Assembly (NCBI GenBank): GCA_963678705.1
Contig: OY783216.1
Location: 8,618,001 to 8,682,000, forward strand
DNA: 64,000 nucleotides
Direction: 5' to 3'
DNA from: Panorpa germanica
Taxonomy: Eukaryota; Arthropoda; Insecta; Mecoptera; Panorpidae
The notes below the pieces were generated by a model, which saw only the letters and a list, made by a program, of their open reading frames with translations, was not told the origin of the DNA and made no database searches. The position numbers and the translations under genes are program-made. Each line of letters opens with the position of its first letter. Position 1 is the stretch's first letter. Below, one piece after another: positions 26,861-39,715 of the stretch.

Positions 26861-27613
26861 ATATAGATAAAGCTTAAAATACGCGTAAATTAAATGTACT
26901 TTTTTCTCAGTTACTTCTTTTAATTTAAAAATATTAAAAAACAATTAATTTTCCATCATGATCCGTCAAAAAATTAATTACTGAATTAAGAAAAAAAAAA
27001 ATTCAAAACTGTAAGAAAAATTGTATCCTTTTGTTTTATAATGAGTTTGAAATGGTTTAAAAATCATTTCGAGATAAATAAATCACCCGCCATATTTTTG
27101 TGTAACAAAAACATTTTCCTACATCACGTAAACTGAAAACCACCTTCCCCTTCTTCCACTACACCTCATCCCGTTCTCACCCACTCTCGCAGGATTTAAT
27201 TTCACACTCTGTGGCCTTCCTTAATGCTCACAAAGGACGTTTATTTCGAACTCCTGAAAGTTGTTAGTAAGACAGTACGCAAGGGGTTGAATTTAAATTA
27301 TAAATAGTAAACAGATGTGACGTGACACCCCCACCCTAAAAACAATTTGACGTGAAAAACTAATTCTATTTTCTTCTCCAGTCTAAGGAAACTATAACGG
27401 ACTAATTTTTTTTAGAAAGAGAAATTCGTGCATTGAAATAATTCGGTATTACTAGAAAATTATTTGGTTTGTGTAATACAGGTCTCTACGTACACATCAG
27501 TACCGACACGTGTCGTTCAGTGTTAATGAACAGTGATATTGTTCCATTCAGTACCAGTGACGTCAATGTTGTCAGAATTTCTATAAGTTAAAAGCGACTA
27601 GTGCGTATAGACC

Positions 27614-28085
27614 TTAAAGGGTTATATACTGTTAATATTTTTTGTAAATATTATTTGTTATTTCATTTTTGTAATGTACTTATATTTAAGTACACACAGA
27701 AAATTTCAAGTCAATCCGGCGAAAATTTTGGTCAAAAATCGATTTTCTTTTTGAGAAGCCGATATTTTATCAAGAAATATTATTTTGCTTATTCCTTCGA
27801 TTAATTACTAGATTATACATTACTTTAACGAAATCCGTTTGGTTTTTTCATTTTAGATGATCCAGTCCAGAGTTATCGTGGTCACCGCAAGATGCCTTTT
27901 TTGAGAGGAGCTCATGGAAATCAGATATAGCAGCTTCCAAATTATTATTTTTACAAATACAAAAATTTAAAAATACAGTAAAGAGTTACCATAATATGTG
28001 TACAAATTTTTACATTAATACATTTAAAAGTCTTCTCAGAAACAATTCTTAAAAAATCGCTTGTTTGGGTCTAATAACCCCTTAA
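27614..28085. mobile_element. MITE with TTAA ends (472 bp), piggyBac-like by termini
   Basis: The left end reads TTAAAGGGTTATATACTG and the reverse complement of the right end TTAAGGGGTTATTAGACC; about 11 of the first 12 bases agree. TTAA at both edges fits the piggyBac target, but these could also be part of the termini. The interior has GATGATCCAGTCCAGAGTTA followed by a GGTCACCGCAAG block, resembling the edge of family B. No transposase frame is present. Confidence 0.45.
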
Positions 28086-28984
28086 GACGATACAGTACAG
28101 ACATCGGGAGAAAATACAGTGTTTTATCTACTGTCATATTAGTTTCAGCATCAATATTTGACAGACGTTTCACATTCTGAGCTAGCGGTGAACCAGAGAC
28201 AAAGTCTCATTTGTAATGATAAATACCCCGTCACAAAAAGAAGATGTCTTAACTTTAGACTCCACAAATATGATGAACATTCATGTTTTTAGGGATTAAC
28301 TTGTATTCCCATTAACCCATGACCTCTGCCCGCACAGGGTTACCCAAGTTCAATGGTAATCATATATGCGACGACTACAAATTTGTCATGAAACAAATTG
28401 GTAAAGTTTCTGTAGCTGGAGTTAATTTTCAAAGCCCATTTCTTATGCAAAAGTATATACGTTTATATGTTGTTGTAACACTCGGGGGAAGCTGTGAAAA
28501 ATGATGATATCTTATTTGAAGTAGTTCTTGTTTGTCTCCACATTTCACACGAAGATGTAATGTACCGTCATATGAAATGTGCTAGCTACCCATTGCCTGT
28601 CGCGTTCGTCTTCTCCGTCTCCATCTCCATCTCCTGGTGCCTTCTGTCTGCCATTCCTCAGCATGTCATTAGATATTCAAGAAATGTAAATTGTAGAATT
28701 GTATACAGTAATATATGGAGACGTATTGTGAAGATCTGTCTTATGAGCTATCTCAGCTAATTATTTTTGAAAACTCTCTATCTCAATATATTGTGGTTAG
28801 AATTTATGAAGTAGTTCACAAAGAACAAAAAACCTGCTAAACACAACGTACATTTTAGGTTTATTCTACATAAAAAAGTTAACCTTTTACATAATATTAT
28901 TTAAGATAATATAATGTAATGTTACATAATTAAGACATCTGTCGACATAAAGCTTTATATGCAAGAATATTTGTTATATTAATT

Positions 28985-29225
28985 GTGTGCCTTTCGTCTT
29001 TACAATCTACAGTATTATATTTCCTCCTGACCCTCTCTCTTCATGTTCCTTACTCCTCCTTTATTATCACCGTTTTCTGATTCTCCTTCTTTCTTGCCTG
29101 TATCTCCGTCTCAGACCTCTTGCTTTCCTTGTCTTCTCTCGACAAACCCTCTACTATCTTTTCACTATCCTTCCTCCTTTCTGTCTCTATTTTCAATTCT
29201 CCCGCCTTTTAACTCAATCACTCTC
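28985..29225 (-). mobile_element. Pyrimidine-rich repeat, reverse copy
   Basis: Resembles 5990-6190 in the same orientation: both contain CTTCATGTTCC, CCTTTCTG or similar, CTTGTCTTCTCTCGACAAACC or its variant, and a final CTTTTA-ACTCA. On the minus strand it reads as a purine-rich tail like that of the LINE family above. Confidence 0.35.
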
Positions 29226-29254
29226 TATTACAGACTTAAAACCTTTATTCAACA

Positions 29255-29570
29255 AAATTTAAATCATTATATTAGCACATATATAGAGACATTGGAGCAC
29301 ATTAAGTTTTCATGTGAGAAAAAGGTAAAAAGCGAAAAGAATATTGTGCATTTATTGAAGGGAGGCAGTGAAGGGAATTGTGGATGGCTGAGGTAGAGAA
29401 ATAGCAGATTAGAAACAGGAGGAAGAGCAGTTTGATTTTTATTTTTATAAGGATATTTTTCTTTCTTTTGGAAGGAGTGAGAATGTTTAGATATAATAAG
29501 GATCAAAAATGGATTAAGCACAGTGAAATGCAATTTAATGAGTTAAGGCAGAAGAATGTAGTGCCCACTG
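29255..29570 (+). mobile_element. LINE 3' end, purine-rich family
   Basis: CATTGGAGCACATTAAGTTT, TCATGTGAGAAAAAGGTAAA and GGAGGCAGTGAAGGGAATTG match the 52.4 kb copy. A reverse-oriented piece of a related repeat ends about 30 bp to the left, so the two face each other. Confidence 0.45.
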
Positions 29571-29599
29571 CTGTAGGCACTACACGACAAAGCAAACCA

Positions 29600-30700
29600 T
29601 ATGAATATATTAATTAGTTCATAGTTTTGTAGTCAGATGGCAGAGCAAGAAATCAGCAGTGTAGTTTCACGAATATTTTTTCAAATTTTTTATTGTTCAT
29701 TTAATAAGAATTATTCGAATAAAATTTGCTGATAAACTATTCCACTACATTTTTTGAACAAGTTAATTAAAATTTTGAACATTAAGATAAACAGACAACT
29801 TGATGAATACGATAAAATATAAGTTAATGACATTTCTTTTGAATACGACAGACACAAACTTATTTCTCATTTAATTTATGTGCGAGAATTTCATACCTAT
29901 AACGACACCGATGTAGGCGGAGTTAGATGCAGACATTCCTTTTACAAAAAATCAATTTCATTTACATTCAAATTCACTCAAGCGTTGAAAACATTCCGGA
30001 AATCAATCTGAAAATGTAAATTGGATTTTATGCTAACAAAAATTATTCGAAAAGTTATTCAAAATTCAGATATTAATTTATTTATATTTATATTATTTGT
30101 TAGTTAATTGGTCCTTGTCGTTTGTAATGGCGATATCGGATAGTAGATAAACTTGTGCTTAGATAATCGACAAGGACACCATCTTCGTGAATGGGGATGT
30201 AAACGATTCTTTTCAATTTTGATTGAAAGAATAATAAAATTGCAAACAAATAAATTTTACAGCATTATAAAGCTAACGAAAATCCACTAATGCAACGCCT
30301 AGAATAGAATACACACACGATAGCCTAACCATAATTTTTAGTTGTTTTTGTTCTTACTTAAACCTACATTCCTCCTGTAATTTTTATCACAGCAATAAGA
30401 CATTGCCCCATTCTTCCAACTCATATTCTAGCTCGTTTTTGTACATTGGTGAAAAACTTGTCGACTCAGTATATTTTAAGGATATAAATTGAACGTGCTG
30501 AGATATGATCTCATATTGTCAACCTATAAAAGAAATGAAGCAAAACACAAACCATTTCAATGGTCGTTTTACAATGTGTTAGAAAGAGATGAAAGATCAA
30601 GTGTTCTATAAAATAGTAAATGTCCAATGATCCAATATAAACACTGGACAGAATTGCATTAATACTAGCTCCTACTACTTCTATCTCGATCAATAAGATA
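29600..30700. other. No gene seen; short inverted pair at 30.1 kb
   Basis: GGTCCTTGTCG at 30111 and CGACAAGGACACC at about 30168 form an 11-bp inverted pair with a loop of roughly 46 bp. Otherwise AT-rich without recognisable content. Confidence 0.4.
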
Positions 30701-30878
30701 GGGGGGGGAAACGAAATGACTATTTGTACAAAATGATGCTTTTAATTTTAGTTAACGAATTATTTGCACTTTGTCTTCTCACACATTTTGTTGCGGGTCG
30801 TAGAAATCCTAGCGCATCTTATTGGCCATATACTCAAAAAAAATTACAATTTGAGGCGATTTCAACATCAACGTCTAG

Positions 30879-31075
30879 TTATTTTATTTTAGTTAAATTT
30901 ATTTCAATTAGTTTTTTTTCAATTAGGAACTCGAGCCCTTTCAGAATTCTTTCGTGATTGTCAGCAAGCATGGCCTTAATTTCACTAATAATGCTGTGTT
31001 TGGTTGGTCGAGCTTGATATTGTGGGCAGGTTACTAGGAGATGATGGACTGACAGTTGCTGCATTGCGGAGCTGT
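30879..31075 (-). mobile_element. LINE 3' coding fragment (C-terminal H-C region)
   Basis: Minus-strand translation gives VHHLLVTCPQYQARPTKHS and then ILKGLEFLIE, the pattern x-V-x-H-L-L-x-x-C-P-x-Y near the C-terminus of many LINE polymerases. The same peptide, less well kept, occurs on the plus strand at about 38210-38395, so two copies of one LINE family are present. Confidence 0.55.
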
Positions 31076-32786
31076 TGTTTTACTCATTGAATGTTGATGC
31101 GTTAACTTCGTATGTTCAGTTCGCAGTCTGAAGATGACTCTTTCAAATTGTTGTGCTTTCCACTTTTTTGAATTTTCTTAATCAGTCTCAATTTGTTGCT
31201 ACTTAGTTGTGTCTTATTTTTATACCTTTCTCATTTTTAAAACGAAGTCTTCCAAGTCGAAAGAGCACGATATGATTTTTGTCTTATTCGTTATTCGGCT
31301 ATTTTATTTAATTATAGATCTATACGCACAATTTGTTTTATAGTTCTTTACTAGATGCATTTAATGCAGAATTTTAATCAGATTTTTCTAAATTATTCTT
31401 TGATTAAATACATATCAAATGAGCCTAATTATTTTAAAATTAAGCACGCCGTTTTTATAAAAAAGGTAATCAAAAATATGTAATTTTAGCACGGGCGAGA
31501 ATTCTTTAAATTCCAACCGTAATGCAGAAATTTTATGAAAATTGAATATGTTAAAATAGTAGTCTAATAACAATCATAGTCACAGATTGAAAATTGTTGA
31601 CCATGTCGTTACCGAGATATTATTATTTTAAATGTGAATTTCTTAATTAACCCGAGATATGAATCGAACAGTAGTAGTGATTTGATAAGTGTGAAACGCA
31701 AACAAGATGCAAAGTAAAACTCAGTGTAGTTGTCAAGATTATTTCTGTATTACTATGGATGTGCACTAAGTTATGCTTCATTAATTTATTAACATGTTCT
31801 TAATGAGACATAACCTAGTTGGAAACGAATACAGGACGATTTATAACAATCCTAACCGTCATGATTCATGGATGAGTTATTTTAGGTGATTGAATGAAAA
31901 ATAATTTATATTAAAATGTAAAAAGGGTGAATATTCTAGCAGGCGCTTTATTTAAAGAAATTCCATTTATATTTTAGTATGTACTTACTTATATTTGGAT
32001 ATAATTCTAGGTACTTGATTCTACCCCATTTATAAATTGTCAATTTTGATACAAATTATAGATTGATTCATAAATGAACATTTCCATTTAAATTACGTGT
32101 TCCATTTAAGTTACGAGTGATCGAATGATTAGTTATCACAAAATTAAGTGGGAATAGGGCTTTATTCTCTTAATGTACACCCTATCTATTTGTACATTTT
32201 CCCCATTATGTAATACTATATGTATACATGAAAATATACACGTAAAGTTATTATACCCCACTGTACGAGTATCATGGTTTAATTCCTCAAGATAATCCTT
32301 TCAGAAATTTAGTAATCCTTATAATAAACACCTTAGGAGCTTTGGTAATTGAATTACTGTTGGTAATAAGTAAGGAACTACTCGTGCCATCAAAACACTT
32401 GAGATATTATTACAAAAATATTACTTGGTTAGTAAAATGTAAATTTTGTGTAATTAGTGAATTATAATTATTGAAACAATAAACAAACCTAGAACCTAGA
32501 GTTAACGTATCAACGCTTTCTCCGACTTTGTAGTTAGAGATATTAATTTAACTTTATCATAGTGTTTAATTTTCTCTATGATATTAATAACTCAAATTAA
32601 ACTACATAACTAAATAAGTGAAATTTACAGTATGTTTAAGTTTTGCTGAGCAAGATATAGGCTAGGTAACACAGAAATATCTTTATAAAAAGACAGCTGT
32701 AAAAAATGTTAAAAAATATCACGTTTACAAATAAATTCAGACAATTACCCCCACCACCATTCAATGAATAAAGCAAAAACACTCAC

Positions 32787-32819
32787 CTAATGCTGCACCA
32801 GTAGAAAAGAAAAGAAGAT
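32787..32819 (-). CDS. Candidate 33-nt microexon
   Basis: The acceptor (TGTTTTCTTTTCAG) and donor (ATTAG/GTGAGTG) are both near consensus, enclosing 33 nt. Two frames are open: one gives LLFFSTGAAL, membrane-like, and another SSFLFYWCSI. Such a short segment has little coding evidence of its own; the paired splice signals are the support. Confidence 0.22.
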   Translation of the reverse strand: MFFSFLLVQH

Positions 32820-34622
32820 CTGAAAAGAAAACAATAAATAATTAAATTTTAAATAAAACATTGTTTAATGAAATACATAAGATTTCTATCTTAGAAGAGT
32901 AAAAATTATATTTGAAAATTCATTTTACATGATTCAAAAATCCAAGAATTACGGATTAATTAAATAAAGTCGTGCGGTTTTAGGGGCGGGGCTTATAGAA
33001 AAATCATCTCTAAATTTATTTAAAATAAATTAAAGAATGTGTCCATCATATTGCATTTGCAGTTATAAACTTGAAATACTTTGATCGTGTAGAATAAACT
33101 ATACAGCTTGTTAAAAGATTAAATACTTTTTTTATCATTAGAAAAAAATTAAATTACAATTCTATATAACTTACAATATCTATGAAGTATATATTCCCGT
33201 CTTCTTATAACCTACACAAAACATTAAAGTCATCTGTTCAATTTTTATATTAGGTTAAATATATACACAACACTAAAATTCCTAACCTTTTTATGAAGGA
33301 TTTAAAAATTATATTTAAAGTACAACGTCAATGTATTGACATACATATACACATGCATCGCGTATTAACACTTGCATTTAGAGTCCTGCTTTAAATAAGC
33401 GAACACCTGCGAACAAGTTCCAACAAGTTTCAGTTAGAACTAGGTCACGTGACCCACGACATGTAAATAAATATTGCGCAATACCGAAAAATGTTCAATA
33501 TTATATTAAATAATATCACTTAAGAGATAACTAATTACACTTTAAACTTTCACACACTAATTAACATATTCATTATCAAATTAAGAAACTATTTTTTTAA
33601 TTGTTTTCCACGACTTTTTATTTTTAATTAATATTTTTTTAAAGATAAATTTTGCACGAACATCAATTGCAACATCTCCCCTCTGTTACCGGCGATCGAC
33701 TGACTGGATCTAAAATCGATCTCGGCACCCTTTCGAGTTTTTCCGAAACTAGACGAATGTTAAAAAATTCTTTAAAGAGATATATTTTATTTTTGATTTA
33801 AAATAATATTAGTTTTTTTTAATTGGAGTGTACTTCTATTATTCTTTGTAAACAATGTGTGCAGTTTTTGTTACATTTATATTTTTTAGTTTAATTTATT
33901 TTGAAATAATATTTTAAAATATGATGTTTAGTGATTCGGGGTTAATGACCGCACTTACACGAATTGTTCCGAGATTAGCCGAATTTGTGTATGCATCTTT
34001 GAAAGTAAATAATTAAATTATATTTTTTTTTTAATATTTCGCGGATGATATTCGTATTGTTTTATCAAACTTATGTGACAGCGGTCTTGTTTACATATAT
34101 GACATCAGGATACCATAAATACTGTAAACACTGTAGGAGGTCTTTGGTGATAGTATATATCGCTGTTAAACGAAGTTAAATAAAATGCTAAGGAAATCTG
34201 TTGTTGAACCGTGCATTTTGGATAGGCCTGATATTTTCGGGCCTCTACCATTCGGCCGCCATCTTGAAAATAATACTCTAATCAGTTTTTTGTGTATCTT
34301 GAGTGGTAAATGCCCCGTTTATCTCATCGCTACTAGCAATTTTATCTGCATTGTCAATAGAAATTCTAAACAAACGAGCTATGCTTCATTATTGATGAAA
34401 TTATACTTTGATTGTTTAGAATATTCAGAGGAAAGCAGTATGCACCTCTATATCCTAATAATTACATCATCTGTTACCTAGAGGGTAAAATCTGTACTCT
34501 AGAATAATCATTTTAATTACTGTTACGTATTACACAAATCCATATTATTGGGATATAAGCATGCACCGTAAATACAGGAACCAACAATTTACAAGTGGAA
34601 ATACGACACACATTAGCGTTGT

Positions 34623-34820
34623 ATGCAATCTCGTTATTGGTTGAAATTACTGAAAACCTTATGTATTTCAATGGAGTTTAATACTCTATTATTGAAATCT
34701 GTATTTCGCAATTGGTTGATGATGAAACTAATGCATCTGCTTTACACTATTCTGGAGGACTTAGTTAATTGGAATATGGATTATTTGGACAAGTCTGTTG
34801 TTTGGTTATTGCGTTTGTAA
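34623..34820 (+). mobile_element. Possible LINE C-terminal remnant
   Basis: A 65-codon frame starts with S-R-Y-W-L-K-L-L-K-T, a motif common just downstream of the polymerase domain in several LINE proteins, followed by Leu-rich helix-like sequence. The remainder does not clearly match. It could equally be a chance frame. Confidence 0.22.
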
Positions 34821-34889
34821 TATTACATAACATATCTTTAGGGGAAACCTGGTGCGCCAACTTCTAATTACCAATAGTGTATTATTTAT

Positions 34890-35122
34890 CAGTAAAAACA
34901 TATAATCATGAACGCAATAGATGGGCTGTAGGAATAACGGCCAACACAGTTGATATTTGAAGTCGACAGAAATTAGTTTTTGATAAAATTAGATAAAAAG
35001 GAATTAACAATTTATGATAAATAATAAGCTTTAAATGTCGTTTCTTTAAATTTCAGTTAAACAATGTTTAAATTTCAGAAGCAACACATGAGTTTGTTTA
35101 AAATTTACAATTCCTAATAAAA
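34890..35122 (+). repeat. Family C repeat, copy 2 (diverged)
   Basis: Recognised from GGCCAACACAGTTGATATTT, AGATAAAAAGGAATTAACAA and the terminal stretch AAATTTACAATTCCTAATAA also present in the 63 kb copy. The region between is shortened. Confidence 0.5.
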
Positions 35123-36515
35123 GTGGACCCATTATCTTATATAAATTGTAAATGCCCTAGCCGTCCTACCAGTCCATGGTCCGGCGAAAATGTAGGAGCT
35201 ATTCCGTCGTTGAACCTTAAATATAAATATAAAGACTGTGTATACCAAAAACAGAATTCAAGAATATGAGTTTAACAATATGGTCAAGTGTCCTGTTTTG
35301 TGACGTTTCTTTTGCTATTGCACTTCAATTATAGTTCGCATCAACTTTATTCGACTGTGAGAAACTGAACTGTAAATGAACTCTTTCATGACAAAAGAGT
35401 AATACAACTTCTCTTGGCTTAAGCAAAAGACATTACATTTTTTCTATTAATATATTAATTTAATATGTAGGAAAATCTGATGATAGATGACAATGTGGCG
35501 AATTAGGTACTTTGAATATTTGAATGCATAAATTATAATATACAAAGATCAAAATTCAATAGTGAAATATTAGATGTGATTAAAACTTTCCCTGTTAATA
35601 GTAAATTTTTGTTAAGTGATTCAAAATTAATTAGTGTATTATTCGAATATTTAGACAACTGTAAAATAGAATTGTAAATCATATAAAAGTATATATAATA
35701 ATAGTTAATAGTAGTCAAGGCTAAATAAATAGAAATATGTAGATAATATTATATAATCATGCATAAGAAGTTGTAATAACGTCAGAAAACGTAAGTTTGT
35801 GTCGAAACATAACTTTTGTTATGTAACCTTACGTTATATTATTCTATAAAAAAGATAAGGTAAACTTTTTAAGTTAAATTAAAGTAAAATATATGTAACT
35901 GTGCGTTTAGTGCACTTGCGAACGCTTACTTTTATTCATGTATGAGTTTTACTTCATTCTTACGACGAATTTACTAACCTAGATCTTAACAGTTTGTATA
36001 TTTTAAACAAACAAAAGCATATTTTATTTTTAAAAAACCAATTCATTTTTATATGTATATTATTTCAAGGAAGATAAAAGTTTGGATCAAAAATAGTTCA
36101 ACTTGTTCTTCAATTTTATGAAAATTTACGTCTTTTATACTTTAGTAGCAACCAGTATAATATTTACCTATTTTGTCATATTCTAAACCCCTAGCAACCA
36201 TATAGAGAGATAGAGCAGCACAAAGGCAGCTTTATGTGACATTCTTTTTTGAGGAAAAGCTTTAGTTTCAAAAACGCGTTTGTTATGCATTGTGCAGTAA
36301 GCCCCAGATTTAAGTAATCCCTAACTATAATATTCAATTCATGTTGGAATATTTTTTTCTACTAAAATACAGTCAAATAAATAAACTTAAAGTTTTGCAT
36401 ATTTATTATTAAAATATAGAGTAATTGGTTTCTCAACCCAGTGAATTTATAAACAAACTCGTGAATGTCTTGCTTTCTATAAAACTGTACTATATAATTA
36501 ATAAAGTTGGCTATC

Positions 36516-37135
36516 AGGTCCTCAAATATCCAATATCCAAGTTTTCATTTGTTGATTGAAATTGATGTTAATAAATATGTATTAGCGTTTCTATTTAGCA
36601 ATTAAAAATTTGAATTGTAGTTTTAGCGCTACAGATGTCGGCCATATTTATGACCTGAAAATCTATTGGATAGGTCAGTTATTTGTTGATTCGGTCAGTC
36701 CTGTGTATGCGTAAGTACCTAAGTTTTTTATTTTATTTAACCCTGTTACGGCAGACATAATATTGAAATTTTATTATCCTCGAAACAGCTATAACAATAT
36801 TTGATATTTTGATATATAAATACATATAGCAGAGATTTATGAGCTGTAAGGTTGGTAACCTGTAAACTTGTCATAAATATGCTATCTCTTTTACGTTCTG
36901 TTTTATAAAGGAGATAACAACATAGCGGACGGGAGATCACATATCTTGGAATGTTCTACAACGTTGAATTTGTTTAATAATGAAAGAGACAAAATGACTT
37001 TTTTAATTGTTAATATCTCCTAACATATTTTATTAGTTATTACAAAATAATTGGACATTTGAGGTTCTAGTAACCCACTTTATCAATATGTAGTACATTT
37101 TTATAGAAACTAAGACATAGGACACAAGCCCATTA
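36516..37135 (+). mobile_element. Family A MITE, long copy with decayed left end (~620 bp)
   Basis: The interior matches the 15.9 kb copy throughout (CATTTGTTGATTGAAATTG, TTGTAGTTTTAGCGCTACAG, CCTGTTACGGCAGACATAAT). The right terminus is intact (GGACACAAGCCCATTA). It also has a block around GCTATCTCTTTTACGTTCTG that the 15.9 kb copy lacks and the OBP-intron copy retains. Confidence 0.62.
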
Positions 37136-37189
37136 CTGCTTAATAGGTCTCAATATTATTGAAGATACTAATCATTAAAGGTCATCACA

Positions 37190-37480
37190 TCACTCAATAA
37201 GTTCATAGAGAGAAATATAGATGGTGTCAGTATTGACAAATCCATATGATTTTTAGATAGTACCAACCTTCAAACGATATGTGGCGAAATTTCAGGACTA
37301 TCCGACCATTAATTTACGAGTTACTGTACTGTTTATCAACACATGAAATTCAGATTTTTCCATTGTTCTGAAAATTAGAAAAGTAGCGTCACTAAAATAA
37401 CTATATCTCGTTAACTAATGATCGGAATGTCATGAAATTTTGAAGGTATAAAAACTTATACCTATACCTACGAACTGTGT
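37190..37480 (+). repeat. Family D repeat beside a family A MITE
   Basis: Carries CACATCACTCAATAAGTTCA, an AGATGGTGTCAGTATTGAC core and ACCTTCAAACGATATGTGGC, then AATTTACGAGTTACTGTACT. It follows the 36.5 kb family A copy by about 55 bp. No coding potential was seen. Confidence 0.45.
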
Positions 37481-38204
37481 TAAAATAGCAGAGTAGTGCA
37501 GTGAACTATAATTGTTGTTCCACATATCAAATGTCAGGCAAACTCTTGGTTATTGACATGTTTAGATTACCAACAAAACTTTCGATGATAAAATATGAAT
37601 TCGACAGCATATCTTCAATAATATGTACACTATGGTTGAAATCCACTAGCTACATGTGATCTAATTAGGTAGTCTAGGTGTATGTAAGCTTATTGGCTAA
37701 TTGGTAATTAGAGAACTAAATAGTTAAAGTTTGTTTAGAATATCCTGACTGAAGCAACGTTAAACTTCATGCAGCTACATCTCTCGGTGTATTTCAACAC
37801 ACAAATGCTCGACTCATTCATTTTCAATGTAAAGTTCTATTTAATATATCAAACAGAGGCGGATTAAACAAGTAAGCGATGGCACAGTGGTCGGAAGTAC
37901 TTATATTTTATTCCAGACTGCTGATTTGCTTGTTAACACATTTAAATGGTATAAATATGCTTACATATCTATAAAAACTTGTTAGACAACGATAGGACCC
38001 ACACAGACGTGTTGGAATTACTACCGTGGTTAAAATACAGCCAGTGTGGATCATAAATAAATAATAACAAATTAAAATTTCATCAAACAAACTACAAATA
38101 ACTGAGAAACTTCTAATCAATGCAACTTGCAATCAAAATTGAAAAGGCCGTCGTCAGTCATTGAAAGGGGTATACAAAGTTAATGCATCAATATTTAATG
38201 AATG

Positions 38205-38396
38205 AAACAACTGTCAGACGCAAATGACAGTTCATCATCTTTTTATAACCTGCCCATAATATCAAGCTCAACGAACCGAACGCAGCATCAGTAGGGCCTT
38301 GCAGGAATCAAGAATAAATATAGGTAGAACCCGAGGTGAAATTCTTTACAACTACCGGGTAAATTCGACCCTGGTGAAAAGTTTTAGATAATGGTT
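38205..38396 (+). mobile_element. LINE 3' coding fragment, same family as at 31.0 kb
   Basis: Translation gives L-F-I-T-C-P followed, past one in-frame stop, by YQAQRTERSISRALQES. This parallels the peptide at 31.0 kb on the other strand. It is degraded and only the terminal part is kept. Confidence 0.5.
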
Positions 38397-39078
38397 CTAT
38401 CAGTCACTGAGATATTTCAGACCATGTACCATTATAGAGAGAATTCTGCTCTCAATAATGAAACTTAAGTAATACTTATTCAATAAGCTAAGTGCTTTAT
38501 TATGACGATTTTAGACAGGGAATGGACAAGGAACGAAACATGATGAAATGAAATGAGTTTAAACAGAACCAAATGGCTGCCATTCAATATGACGGAACCG
38601 CATAGAACTGCAACTGAATATTATAATGACTATGATTTATTATTATTTCATTAATTAACTAGTATTAATTATCTCTGTTTATAAAGCTGGCTGATGACGG
38701 TAAATGTATCTGTAAAACGTTCTTATATAAATATATTATTCATTTATGTATGACAGCTTCAAAGGTTTAGAAATTTTATGCATTTCATATGTTTAATTAA
38801 ATTTGTATTAGATGAATTGAAATGAATCTAACTCTCACAAAATTAACATGCATCGATATTACACAATGCGGTATAATACAAAAATATTTAATGTCCTTCT
38901 GCGGAGAATCTAGTTTTGAATATATAGTTAAAATTTCAAATCGATTCATCAACATGTAATAATATGCTACGTTACAATCTGTTACAATAAGTATGAACAA
39001 TAAGTACCTATGCTAAAAATGAAAATTAACCTAGATAAGAAATAGTCGTCCAGTGACGGCTATGTCTATGAATGGCAA

Positions 39079-39318
39079 TTAAAAACGTTGTGGTAGCTTT
39101 AACACACTTTGTCTTTTTAGTCTTTTAAAGTCAAAAGTATGTTTATCTAGTAGATTCACAGCTAGATAGTTTGGATGATTGTATAGTCGCTGCTGGTATC
39201 TTTGCCTGAATTTGTTAATTTCTGCTTCCACAGTTTTAATGCCGAAGTCATGGTTGATGAATTTGTCGTATATGAACCACGGGATATCTATCATTAATAC
39301 ATTTAACTTTAATAACAA
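39079..39318 (-). mobile_element. LINE (Jockey-like) C-terminal fragment, open 79 codons
   Basis: This open frame has the layout of the extreme C-terminus of Jockey-group reverse-transcriptase proteins: I-P-W-F near the start, then a helix-rich stretch with RQRYQQRLYNHPN, then LLD, and finally FKRLKRQSVLKL before the stop. It is 5'-truncated, as LINE insertions usually are; the truncation point abuts a SINE-like piece. There is no ATG-driven function; it is a dead insertion whose last codons are still open. Confidence 0.62.
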
Positions 39319-39319
39319 G

Positions 39320-39400
39320 CAAATCTAGAAAATATAGCGCTAGTCCTGGAATCAAACCCGACACAAGACACAGCAGTCTTAATTAAATTAATTTTAATTT
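39320..39400 (-). mobile_element. SINE copy abutting a LINE fragment
   Basis: The minus strand has GACTGCTGTGTCTTGTGTCG, a decayed box B (GGTTTGATTCCAGGA) and the tail GCTATATTTTCTAGATTTGC. It runs straight into the 5' edge of the Jockey-like LINE fragment at 39318. Confidence 0.45.
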
Positions 39401-39715
39401 GATGGTTATTAATTTCCATTACGAATAACAGCATATTGGAATAATAGTTTAAACACCGATTATTCGAAAACCGTATAAATATAATTAAAAATATTTACAA
39501 AATTTAAAGTTCGTGTACTGCAAATAATGTTTGAATTTCTTCTAATTGATTTTTCACTATATCGACAGTTTATACATATTGAATGCCCAATATTATATCG
39601 CAGCACTACAACAACAGTTTTATAACCGTAAAACCGTAGAAACAACCGTTTTTAGATTGACTCACGTAGCACATCGACGTAGCGGTAACGGCAATAGCGA
39701 AACCTGTGTTTCGTT

